Shown one piece after another: positions 16,570 to 26,687 of a DNA stretch of 64,000 nt (position 1 is the first letter of the stretch; each line of letters begins with the position of its first letter). A model generated the notes under the pieces. The model saw only the letters and a list, made by a program, of their open reading frames with translations. It did no database searches and had not been told where the DNA came from. A program made the position numbers and the translations under genes. This stretch comes from JADJPL01 sp040382095 (GTDB taxonomy: Bacteria; Bacteroidota; Bacteroidia; Chitinophagales; Saprospiraceae): the NCBI GenBank assembly GCA_040382095.1, contig JBEIGB010000001.1, forward strand, positions 1-64,000, written 5' to 3'.

Positions 16570-19110
16570 ATGAAATATAGCAAAAGAAAAAAAAAGCAAC
16601 CTTTCTACATTGCCTTCGCCCAAAACACCCTCGGAGGAATCAACGCCGTATTCGCACACGTCGTTAAAACCCTCTCCCGTCGCCCAACCGATTGGCCGAT
16701 GATCGCCGCCTATGGAACCGTACTGGCAGGTGCAGGCGCACTTTCCGCTTTTATCCTCACTACGTGTATCTACCATGGCGTATTTGGCCATCTGCCCAGC
16801 GAACGCGAGCTCAGGGAAATCCGGAATCAAAATGCCTCCGAAGTCTATTCGGAAGATGGGGCCGTGCTGGGCCGCTATTTTATTCAAAACCGCGTCAACG
16901 CTTCATTTGACGAAATCCCGGAACTCCTGCGCAATGCACTCATCGCTACCGAAGATGCACGGTTCCAGGATCACAAAGGGATTGACCTGAGGGCAATGCT
17001 ACGGGTACTTATCAAATCTATCCTCCTCGCCCAGGATTCCGCCGGAGGAGGAAGTACCCTGAGCCAGCAACTTGCCAAAAACCTCTACCCGCGTTCAGGC
17101 CACGGACGCTTCTCCCTCCTGGTAAACAAAATAAAGGAAATGATTATCGCAAGAAGGCTGGAAAGGCTCTACGATAAAAGCGAACTCATCGGCCTTTACC
17201 TCAACACCGTCCCATTCAGCGATAATATATATGGTGTGAAAGTTGCCGCACACCGCTTTTTCGGAAAGACTCCCCAACTGTTGAAACCAGAAGAAATGGC
17301 CGTCCTCGTCGGCATGTTGAAAGGTACCGCACTCTACCATCCCGTCAAACACCCCGAACGCGCACTGGAACGCAGGAATACCGTCCTCCGTCAAATGCAA
17401 AAATATGGCTACATAAGCCCGGAAGAAGCCGATGTACTCTGCGCAAAGCCCATGCGGCTCAAGTACTCCGCCGATGGCCATAATACAGGTACTGCTACCT
17501 ATTTCCGCGAACATCTGCGCCAGGAAATCCTGGAAATTCTGAAAAATCACCGAAAAAAAGATGGCACCCCCTATAATTTATACAGCGATGGGCTGAAAAT
17601 ATATACGACGATTGATTCCCGCCTCCAGTATTATGCCGAACTGGCCGTGAAAACCCATCTGCCGGCACTCCAGCAGCTCTTCAACCGGGAATGGAGAAAC
17701 AGCGATCCCGTAGGTAATAAGAATGTGTTGTACAAAATGATGCAAATGACCCCCAGGTTCAAGGATATGAAAGCCCGGGGATACTCCGAAAAAGAAATTC
17801 TGGCGGCTTTCAACACCCCCAGAGAAATGTCCGTCTTTCAATGGGGAAAAGACCCCCTGGAAAAAGTGATGAGCCCCCTGGATTCCCTAAAATACTACCT
17901 GCGCCTCCTCAATACCGGCTTCGTCGCCATGGACCCCGCCTCGGGCGGAATTAAAGCATGGGTCGGCGGCATTGATATCGCCTATCTCCAATACGACCAC
18001 GTCAAATCAAGGCGGCAGGTGGGCTCTACGTTTAAGCCCTTTGTCTATGCACAGGCTATCGAATCGGGTGTGGCTCCCTGCCGCATGTTCCCCAATGACC
18101 TGCTCACCTATGAAGATTTCGAAGGGTGGACTCCTGAAAATGCCGACGGAGAATACGGAGGCCTCTACTCCATGGAAGGGGCCCTCACCAAATCCGTTAA
18201 TACAATCTCCGTGCAACTGATCATGGAGACCGGGGTCTCCGCCGTCCGGGATATGGCCCGGGCCCTGGGCCTGAAAGGCTTCTTACCCAAAACACCCTCT
18301 ATCGCACTCGGCACCGCAGAAGCCAGCCTCCTGGAAATGGTCCAGGCTTTCAGTGCTTTTGCTAATAATGGCGTCAAACCGGAATACTATTTCCTCAAAC
18401 GCATTACCACCGAAGACGGCGAAATCATCGCCGAGTTTGACCCGCCCCGGGCCCGTAATAAACCCTTGTCCGAAACTACCGCTGCCTTTATGCTCCAAAT
18501 GCTTCGAAGTGTGGTAAACGATGGCACCGCAAGCAGGCTAAGATGGCGATATGGACTCTCTAACCTCGATCTGGCAGGAAAAACCGGAACGACACAAAAC
18601 CAATCCGACGGCTGGTTCATCGGAATCACCCCCCGTCTCGTCGCAGGTGCCTGGGTAGGCGCAGAAACCCCCGCCGTACATTTCCGAACCCTCGCCAATG
18701 GCCAGGGCGCCAATACCGCCTTGCCTGTCTTCGGCGAGTTCATGCGCCGTGTCAACCAGGACCGACGCTTCCGAACACTCACCAACGCACGCTTCGACCC
18801 ACTCCCGGATAGCCTGTACGCATTACTCGATTGTCCCGCTTTCATCCATCCGGATTCTACGTACCAGGTCGAAGAATTGCTCAACGACCCCGGCGATCTC
18901 AATTTCTTCCAACGCCTGCAGGCTGAACTCACAGAACCTCAAACAAACACCCTTCCTATACGCCTGAAACCTCAACGCGTAAATGAAGTGGACAGCCAAT
19001 ACCTCAATCGGATGCAACAATACAACGAACGCCTCCAGGACCGTGAGGAACGAAAAAACAAATGGAAAAAAATCCTCTTTGGCAATAAAGACCAGGAACA
19101 AGACCCATAA
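16570..19110 (+). CDS. Class A penicillin-binding protein (PBP1A-type)
   Basis: 846 residues from the ATG at 16570; a longer frame from 16513 lies over the promoter. Bifunctional peptidoglycan synthase at the inner membrane. After a basic start (KYSKRKKKQ) one membrane helix lies at ~46-66. The glycosyltransferase 51 domain shows EDARFQDHKGID (catalytic Glu 128) and GGGSTLSQQLAKNLY. The transpeptidase domain shows the active-site Ser 486 in STFK, SVN in LTKSVNTIS, and KTGT at 671-674. The C-terminal ~130 residues are less conserved and end in a charged helix. It is followed 90 bases later by an unrelated metabolic gene. Confidence 0.96.
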   Translation: MKYSKRKKKQPFYIAFAQNTLGGINAVFAHVVKTLSRRPTDWPMIAAYGTVLAGAGALSAFILTTCIYHGVFGHLPSERELREIRNQNASEVYSEDGAVLGRYFIQNRVNASFDEIPELLRNALIATEDARFQDHKGIDLRAMLRVLIKSILLAQDSAGGGSTLSQQLAKNLYPRSGHGRFSLLVNKIKEMIIARRLERLYDKSELIGLYLNTVPFSDNIYGVKVAAHRFFGKTPQLLKPEEMAVLVGMLKGTALYHPVKHPERALERRNTVLRQMQKYGYISPEEADVLCAKPMRLKYSADGHNTGTATYFREHLRQEILEILKNHRKKDGTPYNLYSDGLKIYTTIDSRLQYYAELAVKTHLPALQQLFNREWRNSDPVGNKNVLYKMMQMTPRFKDMKARGYSEKEILAAFNTPREMSVFQWGKDPLEKVMSPLDSLKYYLRLLNTGFVAMDPASGGIKAWVGGIDIAYLQYDHVKSRRQVGSTFKPFVYAQAIESGVAPCRMFPNDLLTYEDFEGWTPENADGEYGGLYSMEGALTKSVNTISVQLIMETGVSAVRDMARALGLKGFLPKTPSIALGTAEASLLEMVQAFSAFANNGVKPEYYFLKRITTEDGEIIAEFDPPRARNKPLSETTAAFMLQMLRSVVNDGTASRLRWRYGLSNLDLAGKTGTTQNQSDGWFIGITPRLVAGAWVGAETPAVHFRTLANGQGANTALPVFGEFMRRVNQDRRFRTLTNARFDPLPDSLYALLDCPAFIHPDSTYQVEELLNDPGDLNFFQRLQAELTEPQTNTLPIRLKPQRVNEVDSQYLNRMQQYNERLQDREERKNKWKKILFGNKDQEQDP

Positions 19111-19200
19111 CGACCTGCCGTGGGCCTATCTCAACAAAATCTATCCATTTTATCAAAAATCCTCTGAATCCTGTCTTAAATTGCGCCTAAAATCCGAAAT

Positions 19201-21204
19201 ATGGCCGATACGCGCTTCGAACCAATGGTCTTTAACAGATACGACCTCACCGACCAAAAACTATTGGAGCTATATCGCGCCCTGCTGTATCCCCGCCTGA
19301 TCGAAGAAAAAATGCTGATTCTCCTCAGACAAGGCAAAATCAGCAAATGGTTCTCCGGGATCGGGCAGGAAGCAATCTCCGTCGGCGCTGCTTTAGCCCT
19401 CGACCCCGATGAAATGATCTTTACCCTCCATCGCAACCTCGGGGTTTTTACCGCCCGAAATATGCCCCTGTCCCGCCTTTTTGCCCAATGGCAGGGAAAA
19501 TCAGATGGGTACTCAAAAGGCCGGGAACGCTCTTTCCACTTCGGTACCATAGAACACCACATCGTGGGTATGATCTCCCATCTTGGCCCCCAACTCGCCC
19601 TTGCAGGCGGCGTAGCACTGGCACACCGCCTTAGAAACGAAGGAAAAGTCTCCCTCGCTTTTACCGGTGACGGGGGCACCAGCGAAGGTGATTTCCACGA
19701 AGCCCTCAATGTCGCCGCAGTATGGCAACTGCCCGTCATCTTCCTGATCGAGAATAATGGCTACGGGCTCTCTACACCCGTTAATGAACAATATCGCTGC
19801 GAAAAACTCGCCGACCGCGGCCCGGGATATGGCATGAAGTCCCTCACGATTGATGGAAACAATATGCTCGAAGTCTATCTAACAATCGCCCGGCTTGCCA
19901 ACGAAATGCGCAAAAACCCCGAACCCGTCCTCCTGGAATGTATGACCTTCCGAATGCGCGGCCACGAAGAAGCCTCCGGTACAAAATATGTCCCCAAAAA
20001 ATTGATGGAACACTGGGCCCTGCGCGATCCCATCAGCAACTATGAACAATTCCTCCGCGATGCCGGACTGCTCGACGATACCGAAATCAAAAATATCCGG
20101 CAAACCCTCAAAAAATCAATCGAAAAAGATCTCGAAACAGCTTTCAAAAGCCCCGACCCGGAATGTGACGAAACAACCGAACTCGCCGATGTCTATGCCC
20201 CTTTCATCCAAACTCCCGTCCCGCCCACAGCCAACACCCCATATAAAGAAATGCGCTTCATTGACGCCCTCTCCCAAGGCCTTAAAATGGCGATGGAAAA
20301 ACATGATAACCTCGTGCTCATGGGACAGGATATTGCAGACTACGGCGGGGTGTTCAAAATTACCGAAGGCTTCGCCGCTCAATTCGGCCATGACCGTGTG
20401 CGCAATACCCCTTTGTGCGAAAGTGCAATCATAGGAAATGCCCTCGGCCTGAGCCTGAAAGGCTTCAAGGCAATGGTCGAAATGCAATTCGCCGACTTCG
20501 TGTCCTGCGGATTTAACCAAATCGTGAACAACCTGGCAAAACTCCACTACCGCTGGGGCCAATGCGCAGATGTCGTCGTCCGGATGCCAACCGGAGCAGG
20601 GACAGGTGCCGGCCCATTCCATTCTCAAAGCAACGAAGCCTGGTTCTTTCATACACCAGGGCTGAAAATACTTTACCCCTCAAACCCAGCCGATGCGAAA
20701 GGCTTGATCCTCGCAGCTTTCGAAGACCCCAATCCTGTCATGTTTTTTGAGCACAAAGCCCTCTATCGAAGTATCTCCGCAGATGTCCCCGAAGGATATT
20801 ATACCGTGGAAATCGGAAAAGCCGCCGTCGTGCGCAAAGGCAAAGAATTATCCGTCATCACCTATGGAATGGGGGTACACTGGGCACTCAAAACCGTAGA
20901 AGAACTCGGTATAGACGCTGAAATCCTCGACCTGAGAACCCTCCTACCACTGGATTTTAATGCGATCGGAGAAAGCGTGAAAAAAACCGGTAAAGCCATC
21001 GTTTTACACGAGGATACCCTGACCGGAGGTATCGGCGCAGAAATTGCCGCCTATATCTCAGAACACCTCTTCGAGTATCTCGATGCACCCGTCGTCCGAT
21101 CAGCTGCCCTCGATACCCCGGTACCGTTCGCTATCCTCCTGGAACAACAATTTTTACCCCCACGCCGATTCAAGGAAAAACTACTGAAACTCTGGCAATA
21201 TTAA
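19201..21204 (+). CDS. Fused 2-oxoacid dehydrogenase E1 (alpha + beta), branched-chain type
   Basis: 667 residues joining what are two subunits in most bacteria. E1 uses thiamine diphosphate to decarboxylate a 2-oxoacid and passes the acyl group to E2 lipoyl domains. The alpha half (~1-335) contains the thiamine-diphosphate motif, GDGG at 156-159 to NN at 185-186. The beta half (~345-667) starts MRFIDALSQGLKMAMEKHDN and contains VVVRMPTGAGTGAGPFHSQS, VMFFEHKALYR and VLHEDTLTGGIGAEIAAYI. Substrate is most likely branched-chain 2-oxoacids, as for the fused Bacteroidota proteins of this type, though pyruvate cannot be excluded. The E2 and E3 genes are not nearby. Confidence 0.93.
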   Translation: MADTRFEPMVFNRYDLTDQKLLELYRALLYPRLIEEKMLILLRQGKISKWFSGIGQEAISVGAALALDPDEMIFTLHRNLGVFTARNMPLSRLFAQWQGKSDGYSKGRERSFHFGTIEHHIVGMISHLGPQLALAGGVALAHRLRNEGKVSLAFTGDGGTSEGDFHEALNVAAVWQLPVIFLIENNGYGLSTPVNEQYRCEKLADRGPGYGMKSLTIDGNNMLEVYLTIARLANEMRKNPEPVLLECMTFRMRGHEEASGTKYVPKKLMEHWALRDPISNYEQFLRDAGLLDDTEIKNIRQTLKKSIEKDLETAFKSPDPECDETTELADVYAPFIQTPVPPTANTPYKEMRFIDALSQGLKMAMEKHDNLVLMGQDIADYGGVFKITEGFAAQFGHDRVRNTPLCESAIIGNALGLSLKGFKAMVEMQFADFVSCGFNQIVNNLAKLHYRWGQCADVVVRMPTGAGTGAGPFHSQSNEAWFFHTPGLKILYPSNPADAKGLILAAFEDPNPVMFFEHKALYRSISADVPEGYYTVEIGKAAVVRKGKELSVITYGMGVHWALKTVEELGIDAEILDLRTLLPLDFNAIGESVKKTGKAIVLHEDTLTGGIGAEIAAYISEHLFEYLDAPVVRSAALDTPVPFAILLEQQFLPPRRFKEKLLKLWQY

Positions 21205-21266
21205 CCCGCTAACCCTCCACCCTCAATTCATCCCTGCTTAAACTATCCCTTATTATATTATTTTTT

Positions 21267-21297
21267 TTTGCATTACATCTTTTTTTTCTTATATTTG
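21267..21297 (+). promoter_or_regulatory. Consensus Bacteroidota promoter for the DUF5606 gene
   Basis: TTTG (21267-21270), 19 bases, then TATATTTG (21290-21297): an exact match to TTTG-N19-TANNTTTG. Transcription would start near 21304, giving a leader of about 100 bases to the ATG at 21409. A second -7-like box, TACATTTG (21382-21389), has no partner. Confidence 0.8.
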
Positions 21298-21408
21298 CAG
21301 TGAGCTATCTATCTACATCCATTCTTTTTAGCCGTTCCTACTTCTTTGACGCATTCTACAGGTTTTAAATGCATTTGTTCTTACATTTGCACCTCAAAAC
21401 CATACACG

Positions 21409-21822
21409 ATGAACTTAGAAAAATTTGTTGCTGTAAGCGGAATGCCCGGCTTGTTCAAATTAGTAGCCAACAGAAACAACGGCTTAATCCTTGAAGACTT
21501 GAGTTCGGGAAAACGCAATTTTGTGCCCTCCAGGGGAAACCAATTCACGCCACTTGGCACAATTGGTATCTACACCAACGATGGCGATTCCACTGAGCTG
21601 AAAATCGTATTCCAAAATATGCTCGATCGCCTTAAAGACCTTCCTCCTGTAGAAATCAACGCTGATCATGACGCGCTGCGCAGTTATTTTGCACAAATCC
21701 TTCCCGAATACGATCGTGACAAAGTGAGCATCGGCGATATTAAAAAAACAATTAAGTGGTTCTCTTTCCTTAATGAAAGAAATCTACTCGCTGCCGAGGT
21801 CGCAAAGGAAGAAGAAGAGTAG
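21409..21822 (+). CDS. DUF5606 family protein
   Basis: 137 residues. The N-terminus (MNLEKFVAVSGMPGLFKLVA, then NGLILEDL and the GKR region) matches a small protein family found across Bacteroidota and annotated as DUF5606. No enzyme motif is visible; the first ~60 residues look like a compact beta domain, the rest helical, ending in an acidic tail (EEEE). The start at 21409 is chosen because the family begins exactly with MNLxxxxxVSGxPGL; an upstream in-frame ATG at 21346 would lie in the leader. It has a strong promoter of its own and is followed by a hairpin, so it is probably transcribed alone and strongly. Confidence 0.9.
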   Translation: MNLEKFVAVSGMPGLFKLVANRNNGLILEDLSSGKRNFVPSRGNQFTPLGTIGIYTNDGDSTELKIVFQNMLDRLKDLPPVEINADHDALRSYFAQILPEYDRDKVSIGDIKKTIKWFSFLNERNLLAAEVAKEEEE

Positions 21823-21844
21823 TCTGCACAACGGCTCCTGCCGT

Positions 21845-21884
21845 ACACAAAGGCTACCCTTATAATCCCAAACGGCCTTTGTGT
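21845..21884 (+). terminator. Hairpin terminator after the DUF5606 gene
   Basis: ACACAAAGGC (21845-21854) and GCCTTTGTGT (21875-21884) are perfect 10-bp arms around 20 bases. It begins 23 bases after the stop codon. No long T run follows, so the mode of termination is inferred from position. Confidence 0.5.
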
Positions 21885-21915
21885 AATCAACTGTTCAGAT
21901 AACCTCTAATATTTT

Positions 21916-23676
21916 ATGAAACTGGCAACTTCAACGAAGGAAGGGCAACGCCGTTTTGTTCCCCTGCATTTAGAAATTCAAAACTGGGAGAACGATCTGC
22001 TGCCTATTTATACAGACCTGCTGCAGCGGCCGATTAATCGTGCCGCAGACCTCGAGCAATGGATCGCAGATAAAAGTGAACTGGATGCCTTTCTCAGCGA
22101 AATATTCTCAAAAAAATATATCCGGCTTTCCCAAAATAATAAGGACACCGAGGCCGTCGAACGTTATCGCTTTGCTATTCAGTTCATTTATCCCAATATC
22201 ACCCTCTGGGAGCAAAAACTCAACGCTAAACTGATCGCCTGCCCCTTCACCGATGAACTGCCCACCGATACCTACGCCATATACCTCCGAATGGTCAATA
22301 ATGCATGCCAAATTTTCAAAGAGCAAAATGTGCCCCTACTCACACAGGTACAACTCCAAACCAAAGAATACGGACGTATTTTTTCTCAAATGACCATAGG
22401 CCTGGATGGTAAACAAATGACACTCCAAAAAGCAGGCTTCCTGCTCGAAGAACACGACCGAAGCAAAAGAGAAAAAGTTTACCAAAAAATAAACGAACGT
22501 ATCCTCGAAGATTCTGAACACCTCGAAGACTTGTTCGACCAACTCCGCTCACAACGGCATCAATTGGCTACCAATGCAGGATTCAAAAACTTCAGGGATT
22601 TCGCCTTCCGTCAACTCAACCGATTCGACTACTCCCCTCAAGACTGTAACCATCTGCACAGTGCCATCATCGCTGAAATCCTTCCCATACTCGACGAATT
22701 AAATGAGATCAGACGCCAAAAACTGAACCTCGATATCCTACGACCCTGGGACCTCAACGTGGACGTAATGGGCGATAACCCCCTCAAACCTTTCGATAAT
22801 ACCTCCGACCTAATCGAAAAATCTATCCATTGCCTATCCGATATCCATCCACAATTCGGCGCAATCATCTCCATGATGAAAGCTCAAAATTTACTCGATG
22901 TCGAATCAAGGCCGGGAAAAAGCCCCGGTGGGTATAATATCCCACTACAAGTGCAAAGAATGCCCTTTATCTTTATGAATGCCACCGGATCCTTGAACGA
23001 TGTCCGCACGCTGATGCACGAATCCGGCCATGCAATACACTTCTTCCTCACCCGCGATTTCAAACTGCTTAGTGCCCGCCGCTTCCCCTCCGAAGTCTCA
23101 GAACTTGCAGCCATGACTATGGAGCTCCTCGCCATGGACCACTGGAATGTCTTCTTCCCCAAACGCCACGAACTCCTGCGCGCCAGAATTAATCAACTCG
23201 AAAACGTCCTGAAAGTCCTCCCTTGGATCGTGGCTGTTGATAAATTCCAGCACTGGCTCTACTTAAATCCTCAACATTCCCGGACCGAACGCAAAGAGAA
23301 CTGGCTCCAGATACTGCAATCCTGTTCTTCTTCTGTCGTAAACTTCACCAACCTCAACCGCTACCAGGAATTTCTCTGGCATAAACAACTCCATATCTTC
23401 GAAGCGCCTTTCTATTATATCGAATACGCTATCGCCCAATTAGGTGCTATCGCAATCTGGAAACAATACCGCCAAAACCCGGAAAGAGCCATACATAACT
23501 ATATGACAGCAATGAAAATCGGCAACACCCGGCCGATTAAAGAAGTTTATCAGGCAGCTGGAATTGAATTTCGTTTCGACCGCGCCTACATCAGCGAACT
23601 CTCTAACTTCGCATTGCAGGAAATCCACATGCTTACCGCTCAACTCGACGAATGCCGCGAACCCGCTATCCGCTAA
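21916..23676 (+). CDS. M3-family oligoendopeptidase (zinc metallopeptidase)
   Basis: 586 residues, typical of PepF-like members of the M3 thimet/oligopeptidase family. It is expected to cut short peptides in the cytoplasm. Zinc-binding HESGH lies at 368-372, within ATGSLNDVRTLMHESGHAIH, and EVSELAAMTMEL supplies the third ligand Glu about 25 residues later. No signal peptide is present. The N-terminal half is helical as in the family. It stands alone: preceded by a hairpin and followed by a 270-base gap. Confidence 0.93.
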   Translation: MKLATSTKEGQRRFVPLHLEIQNWENDLLPIYTDLLQRPINRAADLEQWIADKSELDAFLSEIFSKKYIRLSQNNKDTEAVERYRFAIQFIYPNITLWEQKLNAKLIACPFTDELPTDTYAIYLRMVNNACQIFKEQNVPLLTQVQLQTKEYGRIFSQMTIGLDGKQMTLQKAGFLLEEHDRSKREKVYQKINERILEDSEHLEDLFDQLRSQRHQLATNAGFKNFRDFAFRQLNRFDYSPQDCNHLHSAIIAEILPILDELNEIRRQKLNLDILRPWDLNVDVMGDNPLKPFDNTSDLIEKSIHCLSDIHPQFGAIISMMKAQNLLDVESRPGKSPGGYNIPLQVQRMPFIFMNATGSLNDVRTLMHESGHAIHFFLTRDFKLLSARRFPSEVSELAAMTMELLAMDHWNVFFPKRHELLRARINQLENVLKVLPWIVAVDKFQHWLYLNPQHSRTERKENWLQILQSCSSSVVNFTNLNRYQEFLWHKQLHIFEAPFYYIEYAIAQLGAIAIWKQYRQNPERAIHNYMTAMKIGNTRPIKEVYQAAGIEFRFDRAYISELSNFALQEIHMLTAQLDECREPAIR

Positions 23677-23741
23677 AGGATGCCTGGGATTTTATGCCGC
23701 GACAACCATCTTTAAAGTGTGACCATCCCGAAAAACCTGGT

Positions 23742-23790
23742 GTTGTAAAAGCCCTGTGATTCTCCTTCAGCAGCTTGCACCGCCAAAAAT
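23742..23790 (+). repeat. Intergenic element related to the one at 35687-35737
   Basis: Starts GTTGTAAAAGCCCTGTGA and ends GCACCGCCAAAAAT. Over about 50 bases it is roughly 70% identical by eye to 35687-35737 (GTTGTGAAAAAGCCCCGTGG to GCCGCCAAAAAT). The matching second arm seen at 35743-35763 is missing here. A small hairpin, TGTAGC-CGGA-GCTACA, follows at about 23793. Confidence 0.5.
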
Positions 23791-23949
23791 CCTGTAGCCG
23801 GAGCTACATGACCAAAAAAAGGAAGACACTGCAAAATGAACCCTCTTTGAGCCGGTGAGAAATCCCAAATGCGTACTATGCACAATCTTTTTCCATTGAC
23901 CTGAAAAATCCGGCCAGCTACCCTATTTTTACCGGAAATTTATACCGTT

Positions 23950-24699
23950 ATGGTCAATGGAAAAAAAGTCGTTGTCGTCTTACCCGCTTACAACGCAGAG
24001 TTGACGCTCGAAAAAACCTATCGGGAAATCCCGATGGATATAGTGGACGAAATCATCTTGTGCGATGATGCAAGTAAGGATAATACCTCACGTATCGCGC
24101 GAAGTCTTGGCATCCCTCATGTGATTGTCCATGAACAAAACAGGGGGTATGGCGGAAATCAAAAATCTCTTTACAGAAAAGCCCTTGAAATACAGGCAGA
24201 TATCATTATTATGCTCCACCCAGACTATCAATACACGCCGAAATTAATCCCCGCTATGGCAAGTATTATCGGCTCTGACCTGTATCCCGTCGTACTGGGC
24301 TCCCGTATTCTTGGCAAAGGCGCACTTGCCGGCGGTATGCCCCTTTATAAATATGTCGCCAACCGTTTCCTCACCTTCTTCCAGAACCTGCTCGTCAATT
24401 ACAAACTCTCGGAATACCACACCGGATACCGCGCTTTCGACCGCAAAGTCCTCGAAAAAATCCGTTTCGAAGCCAACTCGGATGATTTTGTATTTGATAA
24501 TGAAATGCTCTCCCAAATCATCTTCGCCGGCTTCCACATCGCCGAAGTCACCTGCCCGACCAAATACTTCAAAGAGGCTTCTTCTATCAATTTCCGCAGA
24601 AGCATTACCTATGGTACCGGCGTAATCCGCGTGTCCTTCATGCACCTCCTTCAGCGCCTTGGTTGGGCCAACTTTCCCATCTATACCCCTACAAAATAA
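23950..24699 (+). CDS. Family 2 glycosyltransferase (DPM/polyprenyl-phosphate type)
   Basis: 249 residues, one GT-A domain without membrane helices. It transfers a sugar from a nucleotide donor, probably to a polyprenyl phosphate or another lipid carrier. Seen: VVVVLPAYNAELTLEKTYRE, the nucleotide-binding CDDASKDNT, HEQNRGYGGNQK, then MLHPDYQYTP in the metal-binding DxD position (here H-P-D) and EYHTGYRAF. Donor and acceptor cannot be told from sequence. The gene converges on nadB and their coding regions overlap by 11 bases (24689-24699). Confidence 0.9.
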   Translation: MVNGKKVVVVLPAYNAELTLEKTYREIPMDIVDEIILCDDASKDNTSRIARSLGIPHVIVHEQNRGYGGNQKSLYRKALEIQADIIIMLHPDYQYTPKLIPAMASIIGSDLYPVVLGSRILGKGALAGGMPLYKYVANRFLTFFQNLLVNYKLSEYHTGYRAFDRKVLEKIRFEANSDDFVFDNEMLSQIIFAGFHIAEVTCPTKYFKEASSINFRRSITYGTGVIRVSFMHLLQRLGWANFPIYTPTK

Positions 24700-26287
24700 T
24701 CGTCTGAATAAATGCCTGCTTATCCGGATAATCCGTGGTGTAGTGCAAGCCCCTGCTTTCCCTGCGCATACTCGCTGAACGGGTAATCAGATAGGCAATC
24801 GTGATCAGATTCCGCAGCTCACACAATTGAGGGCTGATCGTCGTGGCATTGTACATCTCCTCCGTCTCCCGGTACAGCAAATTCAAACGATCAAGGGCAC
24901 GCTGCAAGCGCACGTTAGACCGGACAATACCGACATAGTTACTCATGATTTCCTTTAACTCCTTAGTGCTCTGAGTAATCAATACCATTTCTTTGGGATC
25001 TGTCGTGCCGGCCGCATTCCATTCAGGTATATCGTTCCTCAGCAAAAAACCGCCCGCATACCCCAGAATATGCCGCGCAATACGCTCTGCAAATACCAGC
25101 GCTTCGAGCAGAGAGTTAGAGGCAAGGCGGTTGGCACCATGAAGGCCTGAACTGGTGCACTCTCCGACAGCATATAAACGTTTTATAGAGGTCTGACCAT
25201 CCGTATCCGTTTTCACCCCACCGCAAAGGTAATGACAGGCAGGTACCACAGGGATCATCTGCTTTGCCGGATCAATGCCAATACTCACACATTTACTGTG
25301 GATCGTGGGAAAATGCGCTATAAAAGCCTCCATATCCAAATGCCGGCAATCCAAAAACATACATTCCTCGCCCCGGAGCTTCATTTCATTGTCTATGGCC
25401 CGCGCAACAATATCCCGCGGCGCCAATGAAGCACGACGGTCATATCGTTCCATGAAACTTATCCCGTCACGGGTCTTTAATATCCCCCCAAAACCGCGTA
25501 CTGCCTCCGAAATAAGAAAAACGGGATTCTCACCTGCCGGGTTAAATAATGCAGTAGGATGGAACTGTACGAATTCCATATTCTCCGTCCATCCCTTTGC
25601 CCGATAAACCATAGCAATGCCGTCTCCGGATGCAATGACCGGGTTCGTCGTGTTCCGGTAAACCTGGCCAGCTCCGCCTGTAGCAAGAATGGTGAGCCGG
25701 GACAAAAAAGTCTCAATCCCGCCAGTCCGCTTATTCAATACATAAGCCCCGTAACATTCTATATCAGGCATCAATCGGGTCACAACATAGCCAAGATGGT
25801 GCTGCGTAATCAGGTCAACTGCAAAAAAATGCTCATGGACGATAATATTGGGAAACTGCTTGGCTTTTTCGATGAGCGTCCGCTGGATCTCCCACCCGGT
25901 TAGGTCTTTGTAGTGCAATATCCGGTTTTCTGAATGCCCGCCCTCCCGGCCAAGATCATAAAGATTATCTTTTTTGTCAAATCGTGCCCCCCAGGAAATA
26001 ATATCCCGCACCCGCTCCGGGCCCTCGGTCACAACAATATCCACCACCCCCTCGTCGCACAGCCCATCCCCGGCATCGAGGGTATCCTCTTTGTGCTTGA
26101 AAAAAGAATCGGTGGTTTCATCCCACACTGCGGCTACACCACCCTGTGCATAGCGGGTATTGCTCTCCCCTTCACTGGTCTTGGTCAATACGGTGATCTC
26201 CCAATCAGGCCGTGCTTCCGCAAGTTTGATCGCCGTTGTCAGCCCTCCTATCCCCGAACCAATAATCAATAGGTCTGTCTTATTCAT
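24689..26287 (-). CDS. nadB: L-aspartate oxidase
   Basis: 532 residues, normal length. A flavoprotein that oxidises L-aspartate to iminoaspartate, the first step of de novo NAD synthesis. Seen: FAD-binding LIIGSGIGGLTTAIKLAEA at the N-terminus, TRYAQGGVAAVWDETTDSF, FVQFHPTALF, HYLCGGVKTDTDGQTS, and the second FAD contact LYAVGECTSSGLHGANRLAS. The C-terminal domain ends RRESRGLHYTTDYPD, as in NadB rather than succinate dehydrogenase. nadA and nadC are not adjacent, but nadK lies at 57.4-58.3 kb. The 400-base upstream gap is shared with the divergent atp operon. Confidence 0.97.
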   Translation of the reverse strand: MNKTDLLIIGSGIGGLTTAIKLAEARPDWEITVLTKTSEGESNTRYAQGGVAAVWDETTDSFFKHKEDTLDAGDGLCDEGVVDIVVTEGPERVRDIISWGARFDKKDNLYDLGREGGHSENRILHYKDLTGWEIQRTLIEKAKQFPNIIVHEHFFAVDLITQHHLGYVVTRLMPDIECYGAYVLNKRTGGIETFLSRLTILATGGAGQVYRNTTNPVIASGDGIAMVYRAKGWTENMEFVQFHPTALFNPAGENPVFLISEAVRGFGGILKTRDGISFMERYDRRASLAPRDIVARAIDNEMKLRGEECMFLDCRHLDMEAFIAHFPTIHSKCVSIGIDPAKQMIPVVPACHYLCGGVKTDTDGQTSIKRLYAVGECTSSGLHGANRLASNSLLEALVFAERIARHILGYAGGFLLRNDIPEWNAAGTTDPKEMVLITQSTKELKEIMSNYVGIVRSNVRLQRALDRLNLLYRETEEMYNATTISPQLCELRNLITIAYLITRSASMRRESRGLHYTTDYPDKQAFIQTIIL

Positions 26288-26687
26288 CCCTCTGTGTTCA
26301 TTAATTTACGTAAATATAACCGCTGAACCAATCCTTTATGTTTTATTCTTATATTTTTATCTTTCCCCGTTTATCACGGACCATCCTGCATTCCCCATCA
26401 GGTACTTTGTCATAAAAATCTTTTTAGAAAAAGGATTCCACAGCAAACCCCAATAATCGCAGCATAAAATTTGGGTTTTTATACCCTTGCGATACTTTTT
26501 TTGCCATCAATTCGCCGCCGTTCTTCAGTCCGATTGAAACAAGACGGGTAAAAAATCCTAATTATTTGGCTATCAAGTGCTCGAGACTGGCGTTACCTTG
26601 AAAAAAAGTTAATTTCCTTTTCTTAAACGCGCTAAAGATTTTACCTTTGCACCGGCTTAGAAAAAACTAAATATTGAAAGGATTTTT
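26288..26687. other. Divergent regulatory region between nadB and atpB
   Basis: 400 bases without a gene. A palindrome TTTACGTAAA lies near 26308-26317, close to the nadB start. A -7 box for atpB is at 26642-26649 and AAAGGAT before the atpB ATG is a good Shine-Dalgarno sequence, unusual in this window. No riboswitch or RNA gene was recognised. Confidence 0.6.
26642..26649 (+). promoter_or_regulatory. -7 box of the atp operon promoter
   Basis: TACCTTTG fits TANNTTTG. The -33 position holds TTTT (20-base spacer) rather than TTTG. Transcription would start near 26656, about 32 bases before atpB. Confidence 0.5.
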